Assembly (NCBI RefSeq): GCF_019343495.1
Contig: NZ_CP072549.1
Span: 2,914,001-2,978,000 of the forward strand
From: Acinetobacter lwoffii
Lineage (GTDB): Bacteria > Pseudomonadota > Gammaproteobacteria > Pseudomonadales > Moraxellaceae
Reading direction: 5' to 3'
Length of the DNA stretch: 64,000 nucleotides
Below, piece by piece: positions 35,498 to 45,259 of this stretch (positions within the stretch are counted from its first letter, which is position 1; every line of letters begins with the position of its first letter). Both the position numbers and the translations under genes were made by a program. Under the pieces are notes generated by a model that was given only the letters and a program-made list of their open reading frames with translations, was not told where the DNA came from and searched no databases.

Positions 35498-36781
35498 ATG
35501 AAAAAAATAATATTAAAAAGTCTAGTGGTAGCTATGATGGGCCTAAGTGGCCAGGTATCTGCATTAACCTCATTGGAAGACCAAGAGCTCTCAGAAGTCA
35601 ATGGGCAGGCTTTATTGTCAATGGAGGTTCAGTCTGGATTTAACCAGATGGATAATCTAGGAGCTACTTATGACCAGAGTAATATCTCATTTTATAAATT
35701 AGGCTTGGAAGCCGAGATGGAAATTAATGCCAATATAAAAAAGCTACAGCTCGGGTGTGGCGGTGTTAATGGTGCAACCGGCTGTGATATTGATATTGAT
35801 CATATAGCCTTAAGTGGTAATCCTACAAATGGTGCGGATCGTGCCGCGACCTCAGCTCTGATTACTAATCCATTTGTACAATTTGCCATAAAAAATCCAA
35901 ATCAGGCGTCTACACGTGAAGTTTTAGGTTTTCGTTTAAGTGCGGAAAAGATTTCGGGTCTATTGACAATGGGGACAGAAAATAGTGCTACACCAAATGG
36001 TATTAACAGTTTCAGTGGTTATATGAAAACAAAATCCTCATCAGGAGTTGCAACAACGGCTCCTCGTGTCATGGATTATGCTACAACTGGAATGAATATT
36101 GAGGGCACGGTAAAAGGCACTATATTAGGTCAACCATTACCTCTGGATTTACATTACACATCTAGCAATTATGCTTTCCAGTTAAATTCTACAACAGCAC
36201 CTTTTACTATTCCTGCTACGATAGTGTCAGGAACAAGAATGAAAGAAGTTGTACTAAAAGGGACAGGGACAGTAGGTCGTATTGATTTTAAAGGACCATT
36301 AAAAGCAGAATTATTGGATGGAGCATTAAAATTAGATAAAGATATTACAGGCTACTTAACCGGGCTACAGACAGACATTACCGTTAAACAAAATCTCGGA
36401 CTTATTCATGCTTTATATTTAAATAATCCAGCTTCACTCTCCTTGCAATCCCAAAGCATTTTATGGCCTGGTGCAGCAGTCGCGGCAAAACAAGGGTGGT
36501 GGCTGGCAATGGAAGATGAAGTGGATTTAGGAAGTATTTCACCTTCATATAGTGTGCCAATTTCAGATGCTGTTTTAAAGCAAACTATTGCAGGAATTAA
36601 CCATGATTTAACCACTAATGTGCGAGATTGTGGAAGTCTGGTTTTTGGTTGTGTGCTAGGAAGTGCACTTGATGTAAAGGAAATTAAAAATCCTGCGCTA
36701 CTTGATTTCCCTCTTACTAATTTAACTTTACAAGGCCAGAACTTTAAACCGAACTGCTTTGGTGGACACAAATTCTGCTAA
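35498..36781 (+). CDS. exported Fil-like protein, about 427 residues
   Basis: Signal peptide MKKIILKSLVVAMMGLSGQV ending SA, then LTSLEDQELSEVNGQALLSM. It resembles, as I recall, the Acinetobacter protein called FilA: LGCGGVNGATGCDIDIDHIALSG, FAIKNPNQASTREVLGFRLS and a C-terminus NCFGGHKFC fit. Three short cysteine loops are present. The frame opens at 35489, but AGGATGAG is better placed for the ATG at 35498. It is the last gene of the operon and ends at a strong terminator. The pilus name rests on annotation tradition, not on any pilin-like feature here. Confidence 0.72.
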   Translation: MKKIILKSLVVAMMGLSGQVSALTSLEDQELSEVNGQALLSMEVQSGFNQMDNLGATYDQSNISFYKLGLEAEMEINANIKKLQLGCGGVNGATGCDIDIDHIALSGNPTNGADRAATSALITNPFVQFAIKNPNQASTREVLGFRLSAEKISGLLTMGTENSATPNGINSFSGYMKTKSSSGVATTAPRVMDYATTGMNIEGTVKGTILGQPLPLDLHYTSSNYAFQLNSTTAPFTIPATIVSGTRMKEVVLKGTGTVGRIDFKGPLKAELLDGALKLDKDITGYLTGLQTDITVKQNLGLIHALYLNNPASLSLQSQSILWPGAAVAAKQGWWLAMEDEVDLGSISPSYSVPISDAVLKQTIAGINHDLTTNVRDCGSLVFGCVLGSALDVKEIKNPALLDFPLTNLTLQGQNFKPNCFGGHKFC

Positions 36782-36791
36782 GTTTAGTTAT

Positions 36792-36820
36792 AAAAAATCC
36801 CGTATTACGCGGGATTTTTT
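36792..36820 (+). terminator. Bidirectional terminator between the Fil-like operon and proS
   Basis: Stem AAAAAATCCCG/CGGGATTTTTT with a short loop; the flanking genes converge. Confidence 0.9.
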
Positions 36821-36834
36821 ATAAGAAAGCAAAA

Positions 36835-38553
36835 TTATTTAGCAATTTTTGCCAATAATTCTTCTTTCGAGATATTTACAGATTCAGCATCACGACGGCC
36901 TTTATATTCAAACGTACCTGCATCTAAGCCTTTTTCGCCAATTACAATACGGTGTGGAATACCTGTCAGCTCAAGATCAGAGAATTTCACGCCCGGACGT
37001 TCGTTACGGTCATCAAGTAATACGTCAAAACCTGCAGCTTGTAATTCAGCATAGAGTGCTTCCGCAGCTTCCATAGTTCGTGGAGATTTGTGTGCATTCA
37101 TCGGCACAATGGCAACTTCAAACGGTGCAATGGCAGTTGGCCAGATAATGCCTTTCTCATCAAAGTTCTGCTCGATTGCAGAAGCTACTACACGCGTTAC
37201 ACCAATACCATAACACCCCATTGTTACAGTGAATGGTTTGCCATCTTCACCCAAGACTTTACAACCTAAAGCTTCAGAGTATTTTTTGCCTAACTGGAAG
37301 ATATGCCCCACTTCGATACCACGTTTGATTTGAAGCGTACCTTTACCATCTGGAGATGGATCGCCTTCAACCACGTTACGTAGGTCATAAACTTCAGTGA
37401 ACTGCGCATCACGTTCCCAGTTTACACCTGTTGCGTGTTGATCTGCTGCATTTGCACCCGCAACAAAATCAGACAATACCGATGCTGCACGATCAACAAT
37501 GACGGTGATACCTTTTTCGACCAGACCTTGAGGACCGACAAAGCCAGCAGTTAAGCCAAGGGCTTGAAGTTGTTCTTCAGTAGCAAATGTCAAAGGTGCA
37601 GCAATTAAAGGATGTTTTTCAGCTTTAATTTCATTTAGTTCATGATCACCACGAAGGAATAATGCAACGACTGGTGCTTCTTGACCTTCTTCCGCTACAA
37701 CACCTTGAACCAATAACGCTTTCACTGAATGGGCAGGATTGGTGCCCAAGAATGCTGATACATCCGCAATGGTTTTTTGATTTGGCGTGTCTATCAGTTT
37801 AAGTTCTTGTGTTGGTGCCGCACGTTCACCGACAAGCACCGCCTCAGCCATTTCAATATTGGCTGCATAGTCAGATTCAGTGGAGAAAGCGATATCATCT
37901 TCACCGCTTGAAGCCAAAACGTGGAATTCATGAGAACCTGAACCACCAATTGAGCCGGTATCTGCTTGAACCGGACGGAAATCTAAACCAAGACGGGTGA
38001 AGATTTTGCAGTAGGCTGCATACATGTCGTCGTAGGTTTGTTGCAGTGATTCCTGGTTGGCATGGAAAGAGTAGGCATCTTTCATGATGAATTCACGTGA
38101 ACGCATTACGCCAAAACGTGGACGAATTTCGTCACGGAATTTGGTTTGTACCTGGTAGAAGTTTGCAGGCAATTGCTTGTAGCTTTTTAATTCGTTACGT
38201 GCAAGATCAGTGATCACTTCTTCATGCGTCGGACCCAGAACAAATGGGTTGCCATGGCGGTCGTTGAAGCGTAAAAGTTCAGGGCCGTATTGTACATAAC
38301 GACCTGATTCTTCCCATAAAGATGCAGGTTGAGTCACCGGCATATAGACCTGAAGTGAACCGACTTTGTCCATTTCTTCGCGAACGATCGCTTCAACTTT
38401 ATTTAATATGCGAACGCCCATCGGCAACCAGGTGTATAGACCTGAAGCCAACTTACGAATCATACCGGCACGAAGCATGAGCTGATGGGAAATAACCTCA
38501 GCATCGTTCGGGGTTTCTCTTAACGTTGCAAATAAAAAGCGACTCGCGCGCAT
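36835..38553 (-). CDS. proS: prolyl-tRNA synthetase
   Basis: A 572-residue class II synthetase of the bacterial type. Motif 1 region [24 protein letters not shown] and motif 2 [17 protein letters not shown] are present. An inserted editing domain (about residues 230-390, with ALLVQG and [12 protein letters not shown]) removes mischarged alanine. The anticodon-binding domain is C-terminal. Full length, core gene. Confidence 0.97.
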   Translation of the reverse strand: MRASRFLFATLRETPNDAEVISHQLMLRAGMIRKLASGLYTWLPMGVRILNKVEAIVREEMDKVGSLQVYMPVTQPASLWEESGRYVQYGPELLRFNDRHGNPFVLGPTHEEVITDLARNELKSYKQLPANFYQVQTKFRDEIRPRFGVMRSREFIMKDAYSFHANQESLQQTYDDMYAAYCKIFTRLGLDFRPVQADTGSIGGSGSHEFHVLASSGEDDIAFSTESDYAANIEMAEAVLVGERAAPTQELKLIDTPNQKTIADVSAFLGTNPAHSVKALLVQGVVAEEGQEAPVVALFLRGDHELNEIKAEKHPLIAAPLTFATEEQLQALGLTAGFVGPQGLVEKGITVIVDRAASVLSDFVAGANAADQHATGVNWERDAQFTEVYDLRNVVEGDPSPDGKGTLQIKRGIEVGHIFQLGKKYSEALGCKVLGEDGKPFTVTMGCYGIGVTRVVASAIEQNFDEKGIIWPTAIAPFEVAIVPMNAHKSPRTMEAAEALYAELQAAGFDVLLDDRNERPGVKFSDLELTGIPHRIVIGEKGLDAGTFEYKGRRDAESVNISKEELLAKIAK

Positions 38554-38602
38554 GGAAACTGTCCTAAAAAATTAAGCGTTAAAGCAGGGATTATACAATA
38601 AA

Positions 38603-38637
38603 AAATGAGGTGAGCTTTTGGGAATGTCACCTCATTG
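38603..38637 (-). terminator. Terminator after the RND operon
   Basis: A 10-bp perfect stem AATGAGGTGA/TCACCTCATT, followed on the minus strand by a T-run. Confidence 0.8.
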
Positions 38638-38649
38638 TGTTGCATTAAA

Positions 38650-41600
38650 TTATGCCATGATTTTACGTGCCTGACGCAGCATAAAATTCTTAAAGTCATC
38701 CAGGTAAGTAAAGATCACCGGCACCACCACCAGGGTCAGCAGGGTAGAGGTAATTACCCCACCAATCACCGCATGCGCCATCGGTGCACTTTGTTCACCA
38801 CCTTCACCTAGCCCTAGGGAAAGTGGAACCATGCCCATGACCATGGCACTGGTGGTCATCAGAATAGGACGCAAACGGGTTTTACCAGCGGCAATAATTG
38901 CATCATAACGGTCTTCACCGCGGTCCATGGCCTTCTTGATGAAGTCGATCAGCAGAATCGCATTCTTGGTCACCAGTCCCATCAGCATGATAATGCCGAT
39001 AATCGAAAATAGATTCATGGTGGAATTAAACAGGAATAAGGCCAGAAACACGCCAATCAGCGACAATGGCAGTGAGGCCATAATTGCTGCAGGATGAATA
39101 AAACTGTTGAACTGCGAACCGAGCACAATATAGATAAAGACAATCGACAGGGTAATCGCAGTCAGTGCATAACCTGCGGATTCTGCCATGTCGGCATTGG
39201 AGCCTTGAGTGTCGAAACTATAACCCGGTGGCATATCGAAATTTTCTTGCAAGCGGCTGATATCCGTCCCGATGTCGCCTGCAGGACGTCCTGAAGTATT
39301 GGCCTCGACCAGAACTTCACGTGCCAGATCACGTCGATTAATCTGCGAGGCACCGAGTTTTTCTTCAAATTTGGCCACGCTCGAAAGCGGAACCAGAATT
39401 GGTTGATTATTGGCATCGGTTTTATTTGAGGTGATATACATATTCTGTAAATCGCTAGGCAAGCTGCGCTGGTCTTCGGTCAGGCGCAGATTCACATCAT
39501 AGGTTTCACCTTTTTCATCCTGCCAGGTCGTGACATCATCACCGGCAATCAGCGGACGCACTACATTGGCAATCTGATTGACCGATAAACCTAAATCACT
39601 GGCCAAGACGCGATTGATCTGTACATCAAGAGTCGGCTTGGGTTCTTTTAATGAAGTTTCCAGATCGACAATGCCATTAATCTTCGCCATTTCCGTCATA
39701 AAGCGATCGGAAATTTTTTGCAGTTCATCTAGATCCGGACCTTTAATCGAAATCATGATCGGCTTCTGGCCACCTGAAACGGTTTCATCGGCGGATGCCA
39801 CCGAGGTAATGCTGATTCCTGCAACCGATTGTAGACGCTGGCGGAATTCATTATTCAGGTCATTCAGGGTCTTTTCACGTTCGGTACGCGGCGTTACAGT
39901 CACCCGTAAACTGACATGGTTTTTACCGCGGTCAGTTGCGCCATTAATCACCCCATAAGTGGCTTTGACATCCGGATGCTGACGAATAATCTGATCCACC
40001 TGCTGCAGTTTGGCTTGTGAATATTCAAGCGATGAATCGACCGGTGTTTCAAACTTGATCCGGATTTCGCCTTTATCCGGGACCGGTACAAATTCGGTGC
40101 CGATCAGTTTGGATAAACCCAAAGCACCAAATAATGAAGCGACCGCGATTAATAAAGTAATCAATCTGAAGCGCAATGCCAGTTTTAATAATTTTTCATA
40201 GACATAGCTTAAGTTATCCAGCTTGCCGGAGATCCAGCTAAAGAAACGTTTCACCCGACCTGGTTTTTTGTTTGGATCTTTTTTCTTTTCTGCCCAGTGT
40301 GCAGAGAGCATAGGATCCAGGGTAAAGCTGACAAACATCGAGATCAGAACGGCCATACTCACCGTGACCCCGAACTGGTAGAAGAAACGACCAATAATTC
40401 CGCCCATAAAGGCCACAGGCAGAAATACGGCAACAATGGTCAGTGTTGTGGCCAGAACAGCTAAACCAATTTCTTTGGTGCCATCGAGTGCAGCAGTCAC
40501 GTGATCTTTGCCCATGTCGGTATGCCGGACAATGTTTTCACGTACTACAATTGCGTCATCGATCAGCAGACCAATACTCAAGGACAGCGCCAGCAAAGTC
40601 ATCATATTGATGCTAAAGCCAAAGGCCCAGATAAAGGTCAGCGTGCCCAAGAGTGCAATGGGTAGGGTCAAACCGGTAATCACAGTTGAACGGAAAGAGC
40701 CTAAAAATAATAGGACAATCAGCACAGCCAGTACCGCACCTTCAATAATGGTGCGGGCTACATCGCCAATGGTGCCGCGGATACTTTTGGAGGAATCTAC
40801 CACTACTTGTAAAGTAGTGCCTTGGGGAAGCTGCGCCTCAATACTTTCTAAAGTTACATAGCTCTTGTCTACTACTTCAATGACGTTTGCATCTGAACTA
40901 CGCAAAATATCAATCGCAACTGCAGTTTTGCCATTCAGAAAAGCTGCGGATTCCAGCTCTGCCTGACTGTCTTGAATATTAGCCACTTGTCTGAGGAAAA
41001 TTGGTACGCCGTTTTTATTGGCAATGACCAGATCGCCGAAGGCGAGGGGATGCAGCACTTTGGAATTGATTTCAATGACCAGTTCCGAATTACCCGATTT
41101 AAGCGTCCCCCCCGGGACTTCAATATTCTCGGCTTTTAAGGTGTTGATCACGCTATCTACACCAATGCCAAAGGCTTGCAGTTTTTGCGGTTCCACCTGA
41201 ATCCGGATCTGGCGCTGCGCATCACCAAGCAGATTGACCGTTCCGACTCCCGGAACTGTGCGCAGTTGTGGCACAATCCGCTGATCCAGATAAGAACTGA
41301 GCGCTTTTACATCCATGTTGTCGGATTCAAATACAATTGACATCACTGCATTTGCTGTCGGATCATAACGCTCAACAATCGGTTCCTGAATTTCATCACG
41401 AAATTCAGCAGTTACAGAAGCGATTTTATCCCGCACGTCCTGGGCTGCTGTGGTAGATGTCACATCCAGATTAAATTCAGTGGTGATGATGGACAGGCCT
41501 TCACTGGACTGGGAAATGACCTGTTTTAAACCGGAAATGGTATTGATCTGATCTTCGAGTTTCTTGGTGATTTCCGATTCAACCGTTTCCGGAGAAGCAC

Positions 41601-41757
41601 CCGGATAGTTGGTATAAATCACCACAAAAGGGAAATCGACATCAGGGAATTCTTCAACGCCCATCCGCTGCCATGAAGCCAGCCCCAGCACCATCAGGCA
41701 GAACATCATCATGATGGTAAAAACCGGATAATTCACACTAATTCGGGTAAACCACAT
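38650..41757 (-). CDS. RND efflux pump inner-membrane permease (HAE1/AcrB type)
   Basis: A 1035-residue trimeric proton-driven exporter subunit with 12 transmembrane helices and two large periplasmic loops. The proton-relay helix reads [20 protein letters not shown], with a single Asp-Asp pair as in AcrB. The opening [20 protein letters not shown] and [18 protein letters not shown] are typical of the HAE1 group. It is encoded 24 bases after its adaptor. Sequence alone does not assign it to AdeB, AdeJ or a named pump, and no outer-membrane channel gene is adjacent, so it would have to borrow one. Substrates unknown; drug export is possible. Confidence 0.9.
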   Translation of the reverse strand: MWFTRISVNYPVFTIMMMFCLMVLGLASWQRMGVEEFPDVDFPFVVIYTNYPGASPETVESEITKKLEDQINTISGLKQVISQSSEGLSIITTEFNLDVTSTTAAQDVRDKIASVTAEFRDEIQEPIVERYDPTANAVMSIVFESDNMDVKALSSYLDQRIVPQLRTVPGVGTVNLLGDAQRQIRIQVEPQKLQAFGIGVDSVINTLKAENIEVPGGTLKSGNSELVIEINSKVLHPLAFGDLVIANKNGVPIFLRQVANIQDSQAELESAAFLNGKTAVAIDILRSSDANVIEVVDKSYVTLESIEAQLPQGTTLQVVVDSSKSIRGTIGDVARTIIEGAVLAVLIVLLFLGSFRSTVITGLTLPIALLGTLTFIWAFGFSINMMTLLALSLSIGLLIDDAIVVRENIVRHTDMGKDHVTAALDGTKEIGLAVLATTLTIVAVFLPVAFMGGIIGRFFYQFGVTVSMAVLISMFVSFTLDPMLSAHWAEKKKDPNKKPGRVKRFFSWISGKLDNLSYVYEKLLKLALRFRLITLLIAVASLFGALGLSKLIGTEFVPVPDKGEIRIKFETPVDSSLEYSQAKLQQVDQIIRQHPDVKATYGVINGATDRGKNHVSLRVTVTPRTEREKTLNDLNNEFRQRLQSVAGISITSVASADETVSGGQKPIMISIKGPDLDELQKISDRFMTEMAKINGIVDLETSLKEPKPTLDVQINRVLASDLGLSVNQIANVVRPLIAGDDVTTWQDEKGETYDVNLRLTEDQRSLPSDLQNMYITSNKTDANNQPILVPLSSVAKFEEKLGASQINRRDLAREVLVEANTSGRPAGDIGTDISRLQENFDMPPGYSFDTQGSNADMAESAGYALTAITLSIVFIYIVLGSQFNSFIHPAAIMASLPLSLIGVFLALFLFNSTMNLFSIIGIIMLMGLVTKNAILLIDFIKKAMDRGEDRYDAIIAAGKTRLRPILMTTSAMVMGMVPLSLGLGEGGEQSAPMAHAVIGGVITSTLLTLVVVPVIFTYLDDFKNFMLRQARKIMA

Positions 41758-41781
41758 ATCAATGATCCTGTGTGAATGGCT

Positions 41782-42909
41782 TTAGTTGGCGCGAAGGGTG
41801 ACAGTTTTTTGCAGATCAGCTTCGCTAAACTTCACCCGGCTGACCTGATCACCATTTTCCAGTCCTTGAACCACAGCAATGTTATCGCTATAACGCTGTT
41901 CCAAAACCTGTATGTTGACCTTGATAATTTTATTCTGGCGAATTACCCAGACATAAGGTTTATTCTGAATGTCTTGAACAGTATCTAATGGAATCAGCTG
42001 GCCAGAAATCTGTTGTGGACTCAGAATGTTGCCTTCGACAAAGGAGCCGATACTTAGCGAGGGAATGGTTTCATTCGGCTTGGCAAAGAATTCGATCTGA
42101 CGACTGGCCTGATCTGCAATTGGGGAAATCCGGCTAATTACGGCAGTGAGCCGATTTGGATTCCCTTGAATGCTGTATTCGACTTGACTGCCCAGTCTTA
42201 AGTCTGATTGCAGATCACTGGGTACGCGTGCCTGAATTTCCAATCGTTTTGGATCGACAATTTCAAACAGGGTTTGTCCAATCGCCACGGTTTGACCCGG
42301 TTCGACCTGACGTTGGGTAATCACGCCACTGATCGGGCTGGTCATGATGCCATCACGATCTGCTTTCTGGGCAATATCAACATTGGCTTGCTGGGCACGA
42401 ACATTTTCCAGCTGTGCCTGATAGTCCACCTGACTTTGTTCATATTCTACTTTTGAAATAAAACCCTGATCGAGCAGGCGCTTTTTACGCTGCATCATAT
42501 TGCGGGCCTGATTGGCTTGCGCTTGAGTGGAGGCCAGATTCGCACGTGCCTGTGCCAGACGGGCTGCATTGTCCTGATTATTCAGGCGTACCAGCACTTG
42601 TCCCTTGGCAACTGTTTGACCTACCTGTGCGTTTACGCTGGTGGCAGTAGCAGAGACCTGTGACTGTATGCTGCTTTGATTGACTGCACGAATGGTGCCG
42701 GTGAATGCGGTTTTTTGAACTGAATTGCCAGATTGAACTGCAACTAGATCTTGAGGAATGACTTCAATGGATTTGGCTGTTTCGGTTTGCTGTACGGGTT
42801 CATCTTTATCACAAGCCACTAAAAACATATTTAAGCAAAGTGCACTCATGATCAGGATAGAGCGCGGGGAAGGCATATTTAAATCATGAGAATGCGGTGC
42901 AGTTTGCAT
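41782..42909 (-). CDS. RND efflux periplasmic adaptor lipoprotein
   Basis: A 375-residue membrane fusion protein. The lipobox LVAC (Cys about 33) follows an unusually long N-region. The first-position ATG at 42909 has AAGGA at the right distance while the internal ATG at 42876 has none, so I keep the longer start. Lipoyl-like halves flank a coiled-coil hairpin (ARANLASTQAQANQARNMMQ onward), then the SGVITQRQVEPGQTVAIGQ barrel segment. It links the permease to an outer-membrane channel. Confidence 0.9.
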   Translation of the reverse strand: MQTAPHSHDLNMPSPRSILIMSALCLNMFLVACDKDEPVQQTETAKSIEVIPQDLVAVQSGNSVQKTAFTGTIRAVNQSSIQSQVSATATSVNAQVGQTVAKGQVLVRLNNQDNAARLAQARANLASTQAQANQARNMMQRKKRLLDQGFISKVEYEQSQVDYQAQLENVRAQQANVDIAQKADRDGIMTSPISGVITQRQVEPGQTVAIGQTLFEIVDPKRLEIQARVPSDLQSDLRLGSQVEYSIQGNPNRLTAVISRISPIADQASRQIEFFAKPNETIPSLSIGSFVEGNILSPQQISGQLIPLDTVQDIQNKPYVWVIRQNKIIKVNIQVLEQRYSDNIAVVQGLENGDQVSRVKFSEADLQKTVTLRAN

Positions 42910-42960
42910 ATGAGTCCTTTTAGCTGGCTATGGATCAAAACCACGGCTAGCTATTTGTAT

Positions 42961-43611
42961 TTATTCAAGTGCTTTTAAACGGGCGATAATTTTGTCGTAT
43001 TCTGCTTCCAGATTTCGATAGCGACTTTGTAAAGATTGAATATTTTCTTTCTGGGAAGCGAGATTTTTCTGGTTATTGTCTAATGTTGTTTTCAGGTGTG
43101 CCGGTGGGGTTTTACCTTTACGTAAATATTCACGTTCCTGACGCACAAACATGACCCGATCTTTTTGCAGTTGCTTCATTTGTTCTTGCTGAAAATCAAT
43201 CTGTTTTTTTAACTGGACCAGGCTGTCATTCTTTTTCTGTAAAGCGGTCTGGCTATTGTTATAAGCACGCTTGAGTTTATGATCTTCGGCAATTCGCTGC
43301 GCCTGCTTGGCACGTTGTGGCGCTTGCCTGATATCCGCTTCGGCATTATAAGGACGGGCACGCTTAATCACCTGCATATTCTGGTCAAGTGCTTCATAGC
43401 CATAACGGATATGATTTGGCGTGACATTAGTACTGATATTGGCCACACCCTTGCTGTCATAATAACGATACCAGGTGGCTTTTTGCGGGAGTTGGTTACT
43501 ACTCGCACACGTTAAGCTCACCTGTAACAGTAGCAGCACAACAACAATGAATTGACCAGTCATTTTATTTTTATCAATGACAGCAAGTTTTCTTAAAAAC
43601 TGACTCATCAT
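42961..43611 (-). CDS. exported coiled-coil protein with DUF4124-like N-terminus
   Basis: A 216-residue protein. A signal peptide (hydrophobic core FIVVVLLLLQVSLTCAS) is followed by WYRYYDSKGVANISTNVTP, resembling the DUF4124 pattern W-Y-x-D-x-x-G-x-x-x-x-S. Residues 100-216 are a long Gln/Lys/Glu coiled coil. It may be periplasmic and bind peptidoglycan or a partner, but the function is unknown. It is the gene before the divergent pil-chp operon and shares the 280-base AT-rich gap with it. Confidence 0.72.
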   Translation of the reverse strand: MMSQFLRKLAVIDKNKMTGQFIVVVLLLLQVSLTCASSNQLPQKATWYRYYDSKGVANISTNVTPNHIRYGYEALDQNMQVIKRARPYNAEADIRQAPQRAKQAQRIAEDHKLKRAYNNSQTALQKKNDSLVQLKKQIDFQQEQMKQLQKDRVMFVRQEREYLRKGKTPPAHLKTTLDNNQKNLASQKENIQSLQSRYRNLEAEYDKIIARLKALE

Positions 43612-43894
43612 TGGCTCCCCGAATTTAAAGTTGACTAAATTACTTATTTTAAAGTAATAATTTTGTTATATTAGACTTAAATTTATCAATAAAAAACTAC
43701 CGTTAGTCAAAAAAAAACCAATAACGATAAGAAAATGTGAAGCTGTTATTAAAAATAAATGATTTTGTCTACTTGTGTAGAAAATGTTCATTGATAATAC
43801 AAGTGACTTTATGTTAAAAATGTTTATCGATCGTAATAAAATAATCCTATGAGCCTTATGGCATATAGTTTCTAAAATGGGAAGGGTTAAACAA
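43612..43894 (+). other. AT-rich divergent promoter region before pilG
   Basis: About 280 bases, very AT-rich, between a leftward exported-protein gene and pilG. Promoters for both sides are expected. I see long A and T runs (for example AAAAAAAACC near 43711) but no clear sigma70 pair and no gene. Confidence 0.4.
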
Positions 43895-44278
43895 ATGGAC
43901 GATAAATTCCAAAATCTAAAAATTATGGTTATTGATGACTCAAAGACCATTCGTCGTACTGCGGAAACTCTTCTTCAACGCGAAGGTTATGAGGTCATTA
44001 CTGCAGTAGACGGTTTTGAGGCTTTGTCAAAAATTGCCGAAGCAAATCCAGATATCGTTTTTGTAGATATTATGATGCCGCGCCTGGATGGTTACCAAAC
44101 CTGCGCCTTAATCAAAAACTCTCAGAATTACCAGAATATTCCTGTGATTATGCTATCAAGTAAAGATGGCTTATTTGATCAGGCCAAAGGTCGTGTCGTG
44201 GGTTCAGATGAATACCTGACTAAACCTTTTAGTAAAGATGAATTGCTCAATGCAATCCGTAACCATATTAGTGCTTAA
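43895..44278 (+). CDS. pilG: twitching motility response regulator PilG
   Basis: A 127-residue single-domain CheY-like receiver. The acidic pocket is IDDS and the phosphorylated Asp is in FVDIMMPRLDG (about D58); Lys is in TKPFSKDE. It is the first gene of the pil-chp operon and acts on pilus extension through the chemosensory kinase ChpA. The frame opens at 43877, but GAAGGG and the family N-terminus (MDDKFQNLKIMVIDDS) support 43895. Confidence 0.93.
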   Translation: MDDKFQNLKIMVIDDSKTIRRTAETLLQREGYEVITAVDGFEALSKIAEANPDIVFVDIMMPRLDGYQTCALIKNSQNYQNIPVIMLSSKDGLFDQAKGRVVGSDEYLTKPFSKDELLNAIRNHISA

Positions 44279-44302
44279 TATTTGATTTTTTGGGGAATTG
44301 GC

Positions 44303-44671
44303 ATGGCACGTATCCTAATTGTGGATGACTCACCGACAGAAACTTTTCGCTTTAGAGAGATTCTTTCTAAACATGGCTTTGAGGTGATTGAAGCAGCCAA
44401 TGGCGCAGATGGCGTCACCATGGCACAGGCAGAATTGCCGGACCTAGTTCTGATGGATGTGGTTATGCCGGGTGTGAATGGTTTTCAGGCAACCCGTCAG
44501 ATTGCACGTGGTGCAACGACCAAACATATTCCAATCGTGATTGTCAGTACCAAGGATCAGGCCACTGACCGTGTATGGGGCAAGCGTCAAGGCGCAGCGG
44601 ATTATCTAACAAAACCAGTCGATGAAAAACAATTAATAGATGTAATTAAGCAGCACCTCAATGCAGGATAA
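44303..44671 (+). CDS. pilH: twitching motility response regulator PilH
   Basis: A 122-residue CheY-like receiver starting MARILIVDDSPTE, with phospho-acceptor Asp in LVLMDVVMPGVNG and Lys in LTKPVDEK. In Pseudomonas PilH opposes PilG, probably as a phosphate sink. The ATG at 44303 follows GGGGAATTGGC. It is 24 bases after pilG and 5 before pilI, so clearly the same operon. Confidence 0.93.
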   Translation: MARILIVDDSPTETFRFREILSKHGFEVIEAANGADGVTMAQAELPDLVLMDVVMPGVNGFQATRQIARGATTKHIPIVIVSTKDQATDRVWGKRQGAADYLTKPVDEKQLIDVIKQHLNAG

Positions 44672-44676
44672 GCTCT

Positions 44677-45213
44677 ATGGCAGCAAATGGATTTATCGAA
44701 TTGCTTCGCATTGCGAAACGGGGGAATAAAAACTACGTTTCCAATGGCAATGAAGTTAACCGATGGTCGGGCATTGCTTTTGAGATGATGGGGCAATATT
44801 TTGTTGCCCCGCTGGGGGAAGTATCAGAAGTGATTTATCCCCCAGAATATACGCCGGTACCCAAAACGCAAGCATGGGTGTTGGGTCTGGCGAATATCCG
44901 GGGAAGACTGTTATCGGTTTCTGATCTGACGCAGTACGTATCAGGGCAAAGCAGTCAATTTTCACCGACTCAAAAAGTATTATGTATCAACCATAATGAC
45001 CAGTATGTGGGTTTGGTCGTAGATCAAGTTTTGGGTATACAACATTTCAATAAGAAAAGTTTCTTTTCGAAGAAATCTGAATTGGATAAAAACTTACAAG
45101 AATATTGTCAGGGGTTTTTCCATCAGCACAACCAGCAGTGGCATGTGTTTTTATTCAGTCGTCTGTTGCAAAATCCAAAATTTATGAACGCATCTATAAA
45201 ATTTATAAATTAA
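44677..45213 (+). CDS. pilI: CheW-like adaptor PilI
   Basis: A 178-residue CheW-fold protein that couples the receptor PilJ to the kinase ChpA. The CheW signature region is visible as QAWVLGLANIRGRLLSVSDL, followed by YVGLVVDQVLGIQHF. Position between pilH and pilJ gives the specific name. Confidence 0.92.
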   Translation: MAANGFIELLRIAKRGNKNYVSNGNEVNRWSGIAFEMMGQYFVAPLGEVSEVIYPPEYTPVPKTQAWVLGLANIRGRLLSVSDLTQYVSGQSSQFSPTQKVLCINHNDQYVGLVVDQVLGIQHFNKKSFFSKKSELDKNLQEYCQGFFHQHNQQWHVFLFSRLLQNPKFMNASIKFIN

Positions 45214-45259
45214 ATGTCGCGCTCGAAACTAAGCAAGGCGTCAACCGGGGAGAGGCTGC

